From the NCBI GenBank assembly GCA_036677505.1, contig JAVBWK010000036.1:1-64000 (forward strand): DNA of 64,000 nt, read 5' to 3'. The stretch is from UBA2227 sp036677505. Lineage in GTDB: Bacteria; Bacillota_I; Bacilli_A; Erysipelotrichales; Erysipelotrichaceae. Shown in pieces: positions 17,522 to 24,902 of the stretch (positions within the stretch are counted from its first letter, which is position 1; each line of letters opens with the position of its first letter). The position numbers and the translations under genes are program-made. The notes under the pieces were generated by a model. It saw nothing but the letters and a program-made list of their open reading frames with translations, did no database searches and was not told the DNA's origin.

Positions 17522-20447
17522 GAATATCCTCGCTTTCTGCCAGTTCGACAGCATCCGCCAAACGAACTTTCAGCATTTGTGATACCCCGTGATGCGGCAT
17601 CGTCACTCCATACAGTATATCGCACTGAGCCATGGTTCCAGGTCGGTGAGTCACTACGATAAACTGGGTATTGACACTGAACCGTTTAAGATAGCGCGCG
17701 AAACGTTCGACATTTCCAGGATCGAGAGCTGCCTCGATTTCATCAAAAATGCACAGCGGCACATGTCGCGCTTTCAATATGGCAAACAGCACGGAAATAG
17801 CAATCAATGCTTTCTCTCCGCCTGAAAACAAACGGATATTCTGAATGTTTTTTCCCGGGGGCTGTACATCGATATCCACTCCGGTATTGAGAAGGTCATT
17901 GGGATCTTCCAACACCAGTCGGCATTTACCGCCGCCAAACAAGGCCTGAAAGACATCCGTCAGTTCATGGTTGATCCGAGCAAACATAGCTGTAAACTGA
18001 TCGATCATGACCTTATCCATGTCTTCGATGATACGCAGCAGCTGATCTTTGCTTTTTTCAAGCTGATCAAGCTGTTCCCTTAAAAATTCGTACCGCTCGT
18101 TAACCTGTGCAAATTCCTCGGGAGCATTCATGTTGATGTTTCCCAAAGCATCAATCTGTGCGCGAAGTTCCTTGACCAGTTCAGCTGCGTTATCAGTGCT
18201 TATCTCAGTTCTGATGCTTCGTGCATAATCATAGGTCATCTGATACTCGGTAGCCAATCGCTGTAGATAGGATTCAACTCTTGTTTCCATTTTTGCCCGG
18301 TCGATCTGTATCTCCCGTTCTTTGATTTGAATCGTGTTTAAATCCCGTCTCATTTGACGGATTTGCTGCTCTTTGCGTTCAATTTCTGCTCCGAGTTTCA
18401 ATCGCTGATCCCGCTTTAGTCGGATCGAAGTTGTGATCTCATCTCTGCGTGAATACGCATTGTTCAGCAAGTCAATCAGATTGTCGGCAAAGCTGACCTC
18501 ACCGGATTGCATATACGGAGTCAGGGTTTCCAGATCGTTTTTAAGACGCTCATATTTCGCGCGTTTAGCTTCCAAGACCGGTTCGATTTGTGCAGCTGAA
18601 ATCCGCCGCTCCATCAGCTGTTGGTCGATCTCATTTTTCTTATTGCGGGTTTTCTGCAGAAACCCCTCTTTTTGATTCAGCTGCGAAATCGTGTTGTTTA
18701 AATTTATCTGAATCTCGTCCATCTCTTTGGAAACTGTCAATAGCGAGACATGGTCCTTCCCTTTACCTCCGGTCATCGTTCCGCCGCGATGGATGACATC
18801 ACCTTCGAGTGTGACAATTTTCGTTTGAAAACGGATCATCGCAGCAATCTGGTTTCCGTTTTCCAGATTGTCACTGATGATGACATTACCTAAAAATGCT
18901 TCTTTGATCAGTGAAAAACGGTCATCGCAAGTAACGAAATCACTGGCTACACCCAAAAATCCCGGTGTGTTGTCACAGATGATGCGAATATCTCTGTTTA
19001 GCGTCCTTGGCTGCAAAACGCTTAACGGTATAAATGTTGCGCGTCCGCTTTGGTTTTTCTTCAAGAAAGATATCGCACGTCGTGCAGAAGAGTCGTCGGT
19101 ACAGACGATGTCAAACTGGGCTGCACCCAATGCAACGGCAATGGCCTCCTGATATCCCTGCTGAGGCTTGATGATTTTGGCAACGACATCCTCTATTCCC
19201 GGCAGAGATGACTTCGCTTCCAATACAGCTGAAACGCCGGCTTGCAACATAAACGGACGCTGTAACATGTTTTGCAAGACTTCCTTGCGGGAATTCATCC
19301 GTCTCAAGCGGTTTTGCGTCTCATCCACGTCAAACTGCAAATCGACAAGCTGACGGTTGAGTTCGATGCTTTGCTGAGTAAACAATTCGATGTCTGCCTG
19401 ATATTGGCGCAACCGGTTGGATCTGTCCTTAAATTCGGCATGAGCTTCTTCAAGCAGTACTTTGAGTTCTATCGCTTTTTCTTCGGCATTAGCCACTTCC
19501 AGTGTGTATTTCCGCTTTTCGTCCAACTCGATTTTTCGGGTTTCAAGAGTTTGGATTTCAGCGACCGTCTTAAGCATTTCATCTTGAAGTGCATTGATCT
19601 GCCGGTCTAGATCGAAGGTCAGCTGACGGTTCTCCTGATTGGCGGTTTCATGAACCTGAATCGTCGTTTCAGCAAGTACGCTGCGGGATTGCAGATCAAA
19701 TAAGGTCGAATTGGCGGTCTCTATTTCTTTGTCCAAATGATCGATGTCATTAATCAAAACGGCTGTCTCTATCTGCTGAAGTTCGGCTTTCTTTTCAACA
19801 TAAATTTCTGCTTTTTTAGCAGCTTTCTTTAAAGGCAATACCTGACGTTCAAGTTCATTGATGATATCGAGCAGCCGATCCATATTCTCCTGAGTGCGCT
19901 GCAGTTTGCCCAAAGATTCTGTCTTACGTTTTTTGTACTTTGCCACTCCCGCAGCTTCTTCAAACACCAGTCTGCGGTCGGCAGGCTTTGCTTCGGCAAA
20001 CTGACTGATACTGCCTTGAGAAATGATACTCAGTGAATCTCTGCCCAAGCCGCTGTCGGTAATCAAATCCAAAATGTCCTTTAGTCGGCAAGGCACTTTA
20101 TTTATATAGTACTCACCCTCATGGTTGCTTCTGTGGATCCGTCGGGTAATTTCAACCTCTGCATAATCCGTTGCTAAAACCCGTTCACTGTTGTCAAAAA
20201 CCAAGGTTACTTCAGCCATATTAACCATGCGGCGTTGCTCGCTTCCGGTGAAAATGACATCCGTCATGGTCGAACTGCGCATCGACTTGACTGATTGCTC
20301 GCCTAAAACCCAGCGAATGGCATCGACGATATTGCTTTTGCCGCAACCGTTAGGTCCGGCAACACCGGTCACCGGATATTCGAAATTGATCGTGACTTTG
20401 TCAGCAAACGATTTAAATCCGTGCATTTCGATTCTCTTCAAAAACAT
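17508..20447 (-). CDS. smc: Chromosome segregation ATPase SMC (short-armed)
   Basis: 979-aa SMC protein: N-terminal ATPase half with Walker A GPNGCGKSN (about residues 31-39), coiled coil, a hinge near residues 410-550, second coiled coil, C-terminal signature LFSGGEKALIAIS and Walker B CIFDEIEAALD. It organises and segregates the nucleoid with ScpA/ScpB. Typical bacterial SMC is about 1180 aa; here both coiled-coil arms are about 100 residues shorter, as in the roughly 980-aa SMC (P115) of Mollicutes. No frameshift is evident. It is the first gene of the operon, with GGAGG before the ATG. Confidence 0.96.
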   Translation of the reverse strand: MFLKRIEMHGFKSFADKVTINFEYPVTGVAGPNGCGKSNIVDAIRWVLGEQSVKSMRSSTMTDVIFTGSEQRRMVNMAEVTLVFDNSERVLATDYAEVEITRRIHRSNHEGEYYINKVPCRLKDILDLITDSGLGRDSLSIISQGSISQFAEAKPADRRLVFEEAAGVAKYKKRKTESLGKLQRTQENMDRLLDIINELERQVLPLKKAAKKAEIYVEKKAELQQIETAVLINDIDHLDKEIETANSTLFDLQSRSVLAETTIQVHETANQENRQLTFDLDRQINALQDEMLKTVAEIQTLETRKIELDEKRKYTLEVANAEEKAIELKVLLEEAHAEFKDRSNRLRQYQADIELFTQQSIELNRQLVDLQFDVDETQNRLRRMNSRKEVLQNMLQRPFMLQAGVSAVLEAKSSLPGIEDVVAKIIKPQQGYQEAIAVALGAAQFDIVCTDDSSARRAISFLKKNQSGRATFIPLSVLQPRTLNRDIRIICDNTPGFLGVASDFVTCDDRFSLIKEAFLGNVIISDNLENGNQIAAMIRFQTKIVTLEGDVIHRGGTMTGGKGKDHVSLLTVSKEMDEIQINLNNTISQLNQKEGFLQKTRNKKNEIDQQLMERRISAAQIEPVLEAKRAKYERLKNDLETLTPYMQSGEVSFADNLIDLLNNAYSRRDEITTSIRLKRDQRLKLGAEIERKEQQIRQMRRDLNTIQIKEREIQIDRAKMETRVESYLQRLATEYQMTYDYARSIRTEISTDNAAELVKELRAQIDALGNINMNAPEEFAQVNERYEFLREQLDQLEKSKDQLLRIIEDMDKVMIDQFTAMFARINHELTDVFQALFGGGKCRLVLEDPNDLLNTGVDIDVQPPGKNIQNIRLFSGGEKALIAISVLFAILKARHVPLCIFDEIEAALDPGNVERFARYLKRFSVNTQFIVVTHRPGTMAQCDILYGVTMPHHGVSQMLKVRLADAVELAESEDIHGIS

Positions 20448-20474
20448 GGAGATTCCTCCGTTCTACAATAGAAT

Positions 20475-20480
20475 ATTATA
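20475..20480 (-). promoter_or_regulatory. -10 box of the smc operon promoter
   Basis: TATAAT on the minus strand, 28 bases upstream of the smc ATG. The best upstream partner at 17 bases is the weak TTTATT. The space between the mscS terminator and smc holds nothing else. Confidence 0.5.
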
Positions 20481-20525
20481 CCCTATTGCGTGGTAAAAAT
20501 AAACCTTTGGAAACAGACGGTCAAC

Positions 20526-20551
20526 GTAAAAAGCACCGGTAAGCCGGTACT
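20526..20551 (-). terminator. Intrinsic terminator after mscS
   Basis: On the minus strand: stem AGTACCGG / CCGGTGCT (8 pairs, one G-U) with loop CTTA followed by TTTTTA. It lies about 10 bases after the mscS stop and isolates the channel gene from the smc operon. Confidence 0.85.
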
Positions 20552-20561
20552 TCGTTTTACA

Positions 20562-21425
20562 TTATTTTTTGATTATAACGTTTTGATAAGGATAAGGAAT
20601 TTCAATGCCTTCTTTATCAAAACGTTTCTTAATAGAATTCCGTAAATCCGACATCATGAAATAACCATCCGTCGAGTCAGAGGTCCACAAACCGACCCGC
20701 AGATCGATACTTGAATTATTCAAAGCAAACAATACCGGATGAACTTGCGGAACATTATTCTCAATATCTTCAGGCGTACGCACGTCAATCAGTTTAGGAT
20801 GCGCCAGTGCTTCCTCAATGATGATCGATTTAGCTTTATCGATATCCGAATCATAACTGATGGATATCATCAGAAAATTGCACACCTTCCTTTCACCAAA
20901 ATCCTTATTTTCAAGTACCGACTTGTTCATAGTCGCATTCGGAATAATGATCCGATTGTTCTCAAAGGTACGGACGACCGTATGACGCAAATTGATATCT
21001 TCGACCCTTCCTGAAATATTTTGTCCTGGAAGGTTGATCAGATCCCCGACTGAAAACGGCCTGAAAAAGGAAATAAAGAAACCTGCGATTATATTGGAAA
21101 AGGCTTCCTGGGCAGCAAATCCGATAAATAAAACCACGATCCCGGAACCTGCCAACAGTGAAAGAGCCATGCTCTTAAGTGGGGTAATCTGAGTAACGAT
21201 ACTGAATATGGCAAATGAATAAATGAAAACAGCATAAATCCGAAAAGAAAATCTTCGTGTCGTTTCGTCAATGCGGTGACGTTTGTAAAGAGAGGCAAAA
21301 AATCGCTTACCTAATTTTATGGCAACAAAAGTCAGTACTGCGATGGAAAGCAATGTGATCGCGAAACCGAAAATTCCCTGTTCGAATATTTCTTTTGACA
21401 TTTCCTGTATTTGTTCAAATGACAT
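20562..21425 (-). CDS. Small-conductance mechanosensitive channel (MscS family)
   Basis: 287-aa MscS-type channel that releases solutes upon hypo-osmotic shock. It has three TM segments; the pore-lining TM3 is followed by the typical GFAAQEAFSNIIAGFFI and FRPFSVGDLI. The beta domain includes GRVEDINLRHTVVRTFENNRI, and a C-terminal alpha/beta domain ends the protein. It is 11 bases downstream of the S24 repressor gene, so the two may be co-transcribed; a terminator follows it. Confidence 0.93.
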   Translation of the reverse strand: MSFEQIQEMSKEIFEQGIFGFAITLLSIAVLTFVAIKLGKRFFASLYKRHRIDETTRRFSFRIYAVFIYSFAIFSIVTQITPLKSMALSLLAGSGIVVLFIGFAAQEAFSNIIAGFFISFFRPFSVGDLINLPGQNISGRVEDINLRHTVVRTFENNRIIIPNATMNKSVLENKDFGERKVCNFLMISISYDSDIDKAKSIIIEEALAHPKLIDVRTPEDIENNVPQVHPVLFALNNSSIDLRVGLWTSDSTDGYFMMSDLRNSIKKRFDKEGIEIPYPYQNVIIKK

Positions 21426-21436
21426 GATTTATTCTC

Positions 21437-22033
21437 CTATTTCGCAAATGAAATGCGATTATGCAATACTTTCCCGATGATCATGATCCGACGCTGCTCG
21501 ATTTGCTCCGGTGTAAATGTCATGGGTTGATAATGATCATTTTCAGGCTGAAGGATCAGTAAGTTATCTTTGAAGTAAACACGCTTGAGCGTTGCCTCAT
21601 CTTCAATCATGATGACGGCAATATCTCCTTGAGATACAGTTGACTGACGGCGGACAAAGACATCATCTCCTTCAAAAATCCTGGCATTGATCATTGAGTC
21701 GCCGACGACACGCAAGTAGAAATAATCACCCGGCTCATCCACAGCGGTCGGATAGCTGTCGATCTCCTGCTCATAAGCATCAATGGGCAGCCCTCCCCGA
21801 ACGACTCCTAACACCGGAATAGGGATCAGCGGTTCCTGCTGTGCGATCAGCTGTTGAAAAGAAACATGATAAAGAGCCGCTAACTGCTGCAATACACTTA
21901 CCGGCGGAGTGGATGTCCCATCCTCCCATTTCTGGATGGTGGTAAATGATTTATAACCAAAGCGTCTGGCGAGTTCTTCTTGTGAGTACCCGGCCTGCTT
22001 GCGCAATTGCCTCAACCGGTCTTTCAATGCCAT
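21437..22033 (-). CDS. LexA-like transcriptional repressor (XRE HTH plus S24 peptidase)
   Basis: 198-aa repressor. The N-terminal XRE/Cro HTH (LRQLRKQAGYSQEELARRFGYKSFTTIQKWE) differs from the winged HTH of true LexA. The C-terminal S24 domain carries the Ser in GDSMINARIF and the Lys in DEATLKRV, so RecA-stimulated self-cleavage is likely; the region around VVRGGLPIDAY is a plausible cleavage stretch but lacks a plain Ala-Gly. The start at 22033 is supported by GGGTGAT upstream. It is divergent from a Y-family polymerase, with paired palindromes between, which suggests it controls that operon and itself. Best described as an HdiR-like SOS repressor. Confidence 0.92.
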   Translation of the reverse strand: MALKDRLRQLRKQAGYSQEELARRFGYKSFTTIQKWEDGTSTPPVSVLQQLAALYHVSFQQLIAQQEPLIPIPVLGVVRGGLPIDAYEQEIDSYPTAVDEPGDYFYLRVVGDSMINARIFEGDDVFVRRQSTVSQGDIAVIMIEDEATLKRVYFKDNLLILQPENDHYQPMTFTPEQIEQRRIMIIGKVLHNRISFAK

Positions 22034-22049
22034 AGTATCACCCGAATCT

Positions 22050-22078
22050 ATCATATCAGTCACTTGAATATTTTTCAA
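22050..22078 (-). promoter_or_regulatory. Promoter of the LexA-like repressor gene
   Basis: On the minus strand: TTGAAA (22078-22073), an exact 17-base spacer, TATGAT (22055-22050), 17 bases upstream of the chosen ATG. The -35 box lies inside the first palindrome, giving a simple route to autorepression. Confidence 0.72.
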
Positions 22079-22080
22079 GT
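22062..22080. promoter_or_regulatory. Operator O1 of the LexA-like repressor
   Basis: ACTTGAATATTTTTCAAGT: perfect 7-base inverted arms ACTTGAA/TTCAAGT with a 5-base A/T spacer. It overlaps the -35 of the repressor gene. It shares its arms and spacing exactly with O2, 29 bases away centre to centre. Confidence 0.82.
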
Positions 22081-22085
22081 ATTTA

Positions 22086-22114
22086 TTGCTACTTGAATTA
22101 TTTTCAAGTAAAAT
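22086..22114 (+). promoter_or_regulatory. Promoter of the Y-family polymerase operon
   Basis: TTGCTA (22086-22091), an exact 17-base spacer, TAAAAT (22109-22114), 20 bases upstream of the polymerase ATG. Operator O2 fills the spacer, so a bound repressor would exclude RNA polymerase. Confidence 0.72.
22091..22109. promoter_or_regulatory. Operator O2 of the LexA-like repressor
   Basis: ACTTGAATTATTTTCAAGT: the same perfect ACTTGAA/TTCAAGT arms as O1 with a different 5-base spacer, so the arms, not the spacer, are conserved. It sits between the -35 and -10 of the polymerase promoter. Confidence 0.82.
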
Positions 22115-22134
22115 ATAGGTAGGGAGTGATATGT

Positions 22135-23388
22135 ATGGAACGAGTCATCTTGCATTGTGACTTGAACAGTTTTTACGCTTCGGTCGAATGTCTTTATAAC
22201 CCTTCGCTGCGTCATGTGCCGATGGCGGTCGGCGGGGACATCGAGAAGCGGCACGGTATTATTTTAGCAAAAAATCAGCCGGCGAAAAAGTATGACATCA
22301 AGACCGGTGAAGCTATTTGGCAGGCGGTGGCCAAATGTCCGGGATTGGTCGTTGTCCCTCCCCGGTTTAGTCTTTATATGCGTTTTTCGCAGAAAGTCCG
22401 GGAAATATTCGCGCGTTATACCGATCGGATCGAGTCGTTTGGAATCGATGAAGCATGGTTGGATGTGACTGGCAGTGTGCACCTGTTTGGGGATGGACGA
22501 CAGATTGCTGATGAAATCCGTCGGACGATCCGTGAAGAACTGGGCATCACGGCTTCGGTCGGTGTAAGTTTCAACAAGGTCTTTGCAAAGCTGGGCTCAG
22601 ATTACAAAAAACCGGATGCAACGACGGTTATCACCAGAGAAAATATGAAGGATATCATTTTCCCCTTGCCGGTCAGCGATTTGCTTTATGTGGGCTATGC
22701 TACCACCAAAAAGCTCAGCCGGTACGGAATTTACACGATCGGAGATTTGGCAAATGCCGATCCGGCTTTTTTAAAGCGCCGGTTAGGAAAATGGGGCGAA
22801 TATATCTGGATTTTTGCAAATGGCGAAGAGCACAGTCCGGTGCTCCCTCAATTTTATGAGCCTTATGTGAAATCCATCGGTAACAGCACGACGGCACCTC
22901 GGGATCTGACTTGCTGGCAGGACATCAGTATCATTACTCATGTGCTTTGTGAAAGTGTGGCTGCACGTCTTCGGGATCATCAGTTTAAATGTTCGACTGT
23001 CACGGTCTACGTCCGTGATAATGAACTTGAACATTTTACACGTCAGTGCAAACTGGAATATCCAAGTGATATTAGCAGCGAACTTGCCCAGACGGCGATG
23101 CGGCTGTTTCGTGAGAATATAGATTTCAGTAAGCCGTTGCGAAGCATCGGGGTCAAAGCCAGTGATCTGACTTTAGGGGAGCAGGCCATCCAGTTATCTT
23201 TTTTTACCGATCAGTCGTTCCGTGAGCGGGAAGCAGCCATTGACAAGGCCTTTGATCAGGTCCGTCAGCGCTTCGGCTTTTATCGGATACAGCGAGGCTG
23301 CATGAAGTCGGATACGCTTTTAAGCGGGTTTAATCCCAAGGGAGAGCATGTCATCTTTCCGGAGGGTTATTTTAAGGCGGGTGAATAG
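22135..23388 (+). CDS. Y-family (UmuC/DinB-like) translesion DNA polymerase
   Basis: 417-aa Y-family polymerase: catalytic acidic residues in HCDLNSFYASVE near the N-terminus and ESFGIDEAWLDVTG about residue 100-115, thumb HhH region, then a little-finger domain. The sequence GGDIEKRHGIILAKNQPAKKY is typical of the Firmicutes UmuC/UvrX branch rather than of classical DinB. It copies damaged DNA with low fidelity. ATG at 22135 has AGGGAG 8 bases upstream; an in-frame GTG at 22126 is less likely. It is the first gene of a three-gene operon under the S24 repressor. Confidence 0.93.
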   Translation: MERVILHCDLNSFYASVECLYNPSLRHVPMAVGGDIEKRHGIILAKNQPAKKYDIKTGEAIWQAVAKCPGLVVVPPRFSLYMRFSQKVREIFARYTDRIESFGIDEAWLDVTGSVHLFGDGRQIADEIRRTIREELGITASVGVSFNKVFAKLGSDYKKPDATTVITRENMKDIIFPLPVSDLLYVGYATTKKLSRYGIYTIGDLANADPAFLKRRLGKWGEYIWIFANGEEHSPVLPQFYEPYVKSIGNSTTAPRDLTCWQDISIITHVLCESVAARLRDHQFKCSTVTVYVRDNELEHFTRQCKLEYPSDISSELAQTAMRLFRENIDFSKPLRSIGVKASDLTLGEQAIQLSFFTDQSFREREAAIDKAFDQVRQRFGFYRIQRGCMKSDTLLSGFNPKGEHVIFPEGYFKAGE

Positions 23389-23390
23389 AC

Positions 23391-23630
23391 ATGACACAGA
23401 AAATGTATGTCGATGTGATTGCTCATCATCACACAGACGGCAAAATCAAACCGTTGGTCATCATTTGGAAAAATGGTGTAAAATATTCTATAGATAAGAT
23501 CACCCAGGTCATGCCGGCCGCATCACTTAAAACCGGCGGTGCCGGTATCCGGTATACCTGCTTCATTCAGGGCGCAAGGCGTTACCTGTTTCTGGATGAG
23601 GACCGATGGTTTATCGAGAAAGGAGACTGA
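23391..23630 (+). CDS. Small protein in the SOS-like operon, function unknown
   Basis: 79-aa soluble protein without a recognised family. It is predicted to be mostly beta structure: an N-terminal strand (KMYVDVIAHH), a central KPLVIIWKNGVKYSIDKITQV and a C-terminal RRYLFLDEDRWFIEKG. The general pattern recalls short proteins encoded beside Y-family polymerase genes in other bacteria (DUF6504-like), but identity is not certain. It starts 3 bases after the polymerase stop and ends 1 base before the SRAP start, so it is translated as part of the operon. Confidence 0.8.
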   Translation: MTQKMYVDVIAHHHTDGKIKPLVIIWKNGVKYSIDKITQVMPAASLKTGGAGIRYTCFIQGARRYLFLDEDRWFIEKGD

Positions 23631-23631
23631 C

Positions 23632-24207
23632 ATGTGCGGTCGTTACTTATTTGTCGAGAAAGATAAAGAGATGCAGCAATGGATCGATATGGCACAGCCT
23701 GGCACAAAATATGCAACTCAGGAGATATTCCCTACTCAGGCTTCACTGGTTATTGTCAAAAAAGCTGAAATCAGTACACAAGCCATGCCCTGGGGATTTA
23801 TAAAATGGGATGATAAAGGCAGAATCATCAATGCCCGTCAGGAAACGGTGGCAAGCAGTCCTTTTTTTAAGTCATCGTTTGAGCATCACCGATGCATTGT
23901 TTTGGCATCCGGGTTTTATGAGTGGGATAAAAACAAAGACCGCTATCTGATCCGTCTGAAAGATCAGCCGGTTCAGTATATGGCCGCAGTGTATCAAGTC
24001 AAAGAAGGTCAGCAGGCATTTGCTATCCTGACTCAGGCAGCTCAACCGGATTTTGAATCCATCCATAACCGGCAGCCGGTATTTCTGAAAAGAAATGAAA
24101 TCGAGTCATACTTGAGTTTTACTCTGAATAGCCATTCGGTATTATCACCGCGTCAATGGAATTTTACCGTTGAAACTGTTCAGTTACAACAACGGTTGTT
24201 TGTATAA
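23632..24207 (+). CDS. SRAP family protein (SOS response-associated, YedK/HMCES-like)
   Basis: 191-aa SRAP protein that forms a covalent, protective crosslink to abasic sites in single-stranded DNA through Cys2. Met-Cys-Gly-Arg at the N-terminus is exposed by start-Met removal. Other active-site features seen are NARQETV, the Glu in SGFYEWD and the His in SIHNRQPVFL. The start at 23632 is certain because the catalytic Cys must be residue 2, and AGGAG is 6 bases upstream. It is the third gene of the damage operon; its coupling to translesion synthesis makes biological sense. Confidence 0.95.
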   Translation: MCGRYLFVEKDKEMQQWIDMAQPGTKYATQEIFPTQASLVIVKKAEISTQAMPWGFIKWDDKGRIINARQETVASSPFFKSSFEHHRCIVLASGFYEWDKNKDRYLIRLKDQPVQYMAAVYQVKEGQQAFAILTQAAQPDFESIHNRQPVFLKRNEIESYLSFTLNSHSVLSPRQWNFTVETVQLQQRLFV

Positions 24208-24244
24208 TGACAGAATACCATTTTTTATCAATCTGTGAGAGTGT

Positions 24245-24250
24245 TATAAT
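24245..24250 (+). promoter_or_regulatory. Possible -10 box for the small membrane protein gene
   Basis: TATAAT, 61 bases upstream of the ATG at 24312, with no good -35 (only a T-rich stretch at the right distance). Weak evidence that the gene is transcribed separately from the SRAP operon. Confidence 0.4.
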
Positions 24251-24311
24251 AAAGGTGTGAGGAGCAAGATGATTACCTCTTTGTAGAAGCAAAACAATGG
24301 AGGTAAAGATT

Positions 24312-24746
24312 ATGAAATTTAAAGAACAGGCTTTCCGGATTGCCTCATTTTCCGGTGCACTTCTGCTGTTGGCACCCATCATCTTCATGTTTGTTTTACC
24401 CGTATTCTTGTGGGTAAACAGTCAAATCTTCATGATAGATTATCTGATTCCGCTTGAAGTGTTTCCGGTGGTTTTTCTAGGGGCTGCAATCCTGAGTTTG
24501 GTCGCTTGTAAAACCGGATTACTCAAGAAAAGAATTTGCCTGCTATCGGTTCTGCTCATTGTCATGTTTGTTTCAGGACAGTATATTGCAATGATCAGCG
24601 GACTTGCCGATGGTACTGCACCTGCCAGCGGTTTGCCTTTTATTGCGGTAATTTCGACAGTGATCATTTATGATGTCATTACTCTGGTATTGGGTATTTA
24701 CGGTTTGTCCTTATACATGAAACTGAAAAACATGCTGACAACCTGA
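24312..24746 (+). CDS. Small four-helix membrane protein, unknown
   Basis: 144-aa very hydrophobic protein with four predicted TM helices: about residues 14-34, 45-62, 72-90 and 110-132. There is a short basic loop (KTGLLKKRIC) between helices 2 and 3. The general pattern recalls DUF2975-type membrane proteins but I do not recognise the family. The start at 24312 has GGAGG 7 bases before it; the ATG at 24297 overlaps that ribosome binding site and is rejected. A strong bidirectional terminator follows. Confidence 0.72.
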   Translation: MKFKEQAFRIASFSGALLLLAPIIFMFVLPVFLWVNSQIFMIDYLIPLEVFPVVFLGAAILSLVACKTGLLKKRICLLSVLLIVMFVSGQYIAMISGLADGTAPASGLPFIAVISTVIIYDVITLVLGIYGLSLYMKLKNMLTT

Positions 24747-24812
24747 GAAGAAACTCATACTTAGCACCACATCTGAGCATTAAAATTTAAACTATACATT
24801 TAATTTAAAAAT

Positions 24813-24843
24813 ACCGGCAGAATTCTTTGTTCTGCCGGTTTTT
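24813..24843. terminator. Bidirectional terminator between the membrane protein gene and tex
   Basis: Stem ACCGGCAGAA / TTCTGCCGGT (10 perfect pairs), loop TTCTTTG, followed by TTTTT on the plus strand and A/T-rich sequence on the minus strand. It serves the converging genes on both sides. Confidence 0.9.
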
Positions 24844-24902
24844 ACATATTCTTTTCTGTATTATTGATTCAAACCTGATTTCACAAATATAAACGCATGT
24901 GC

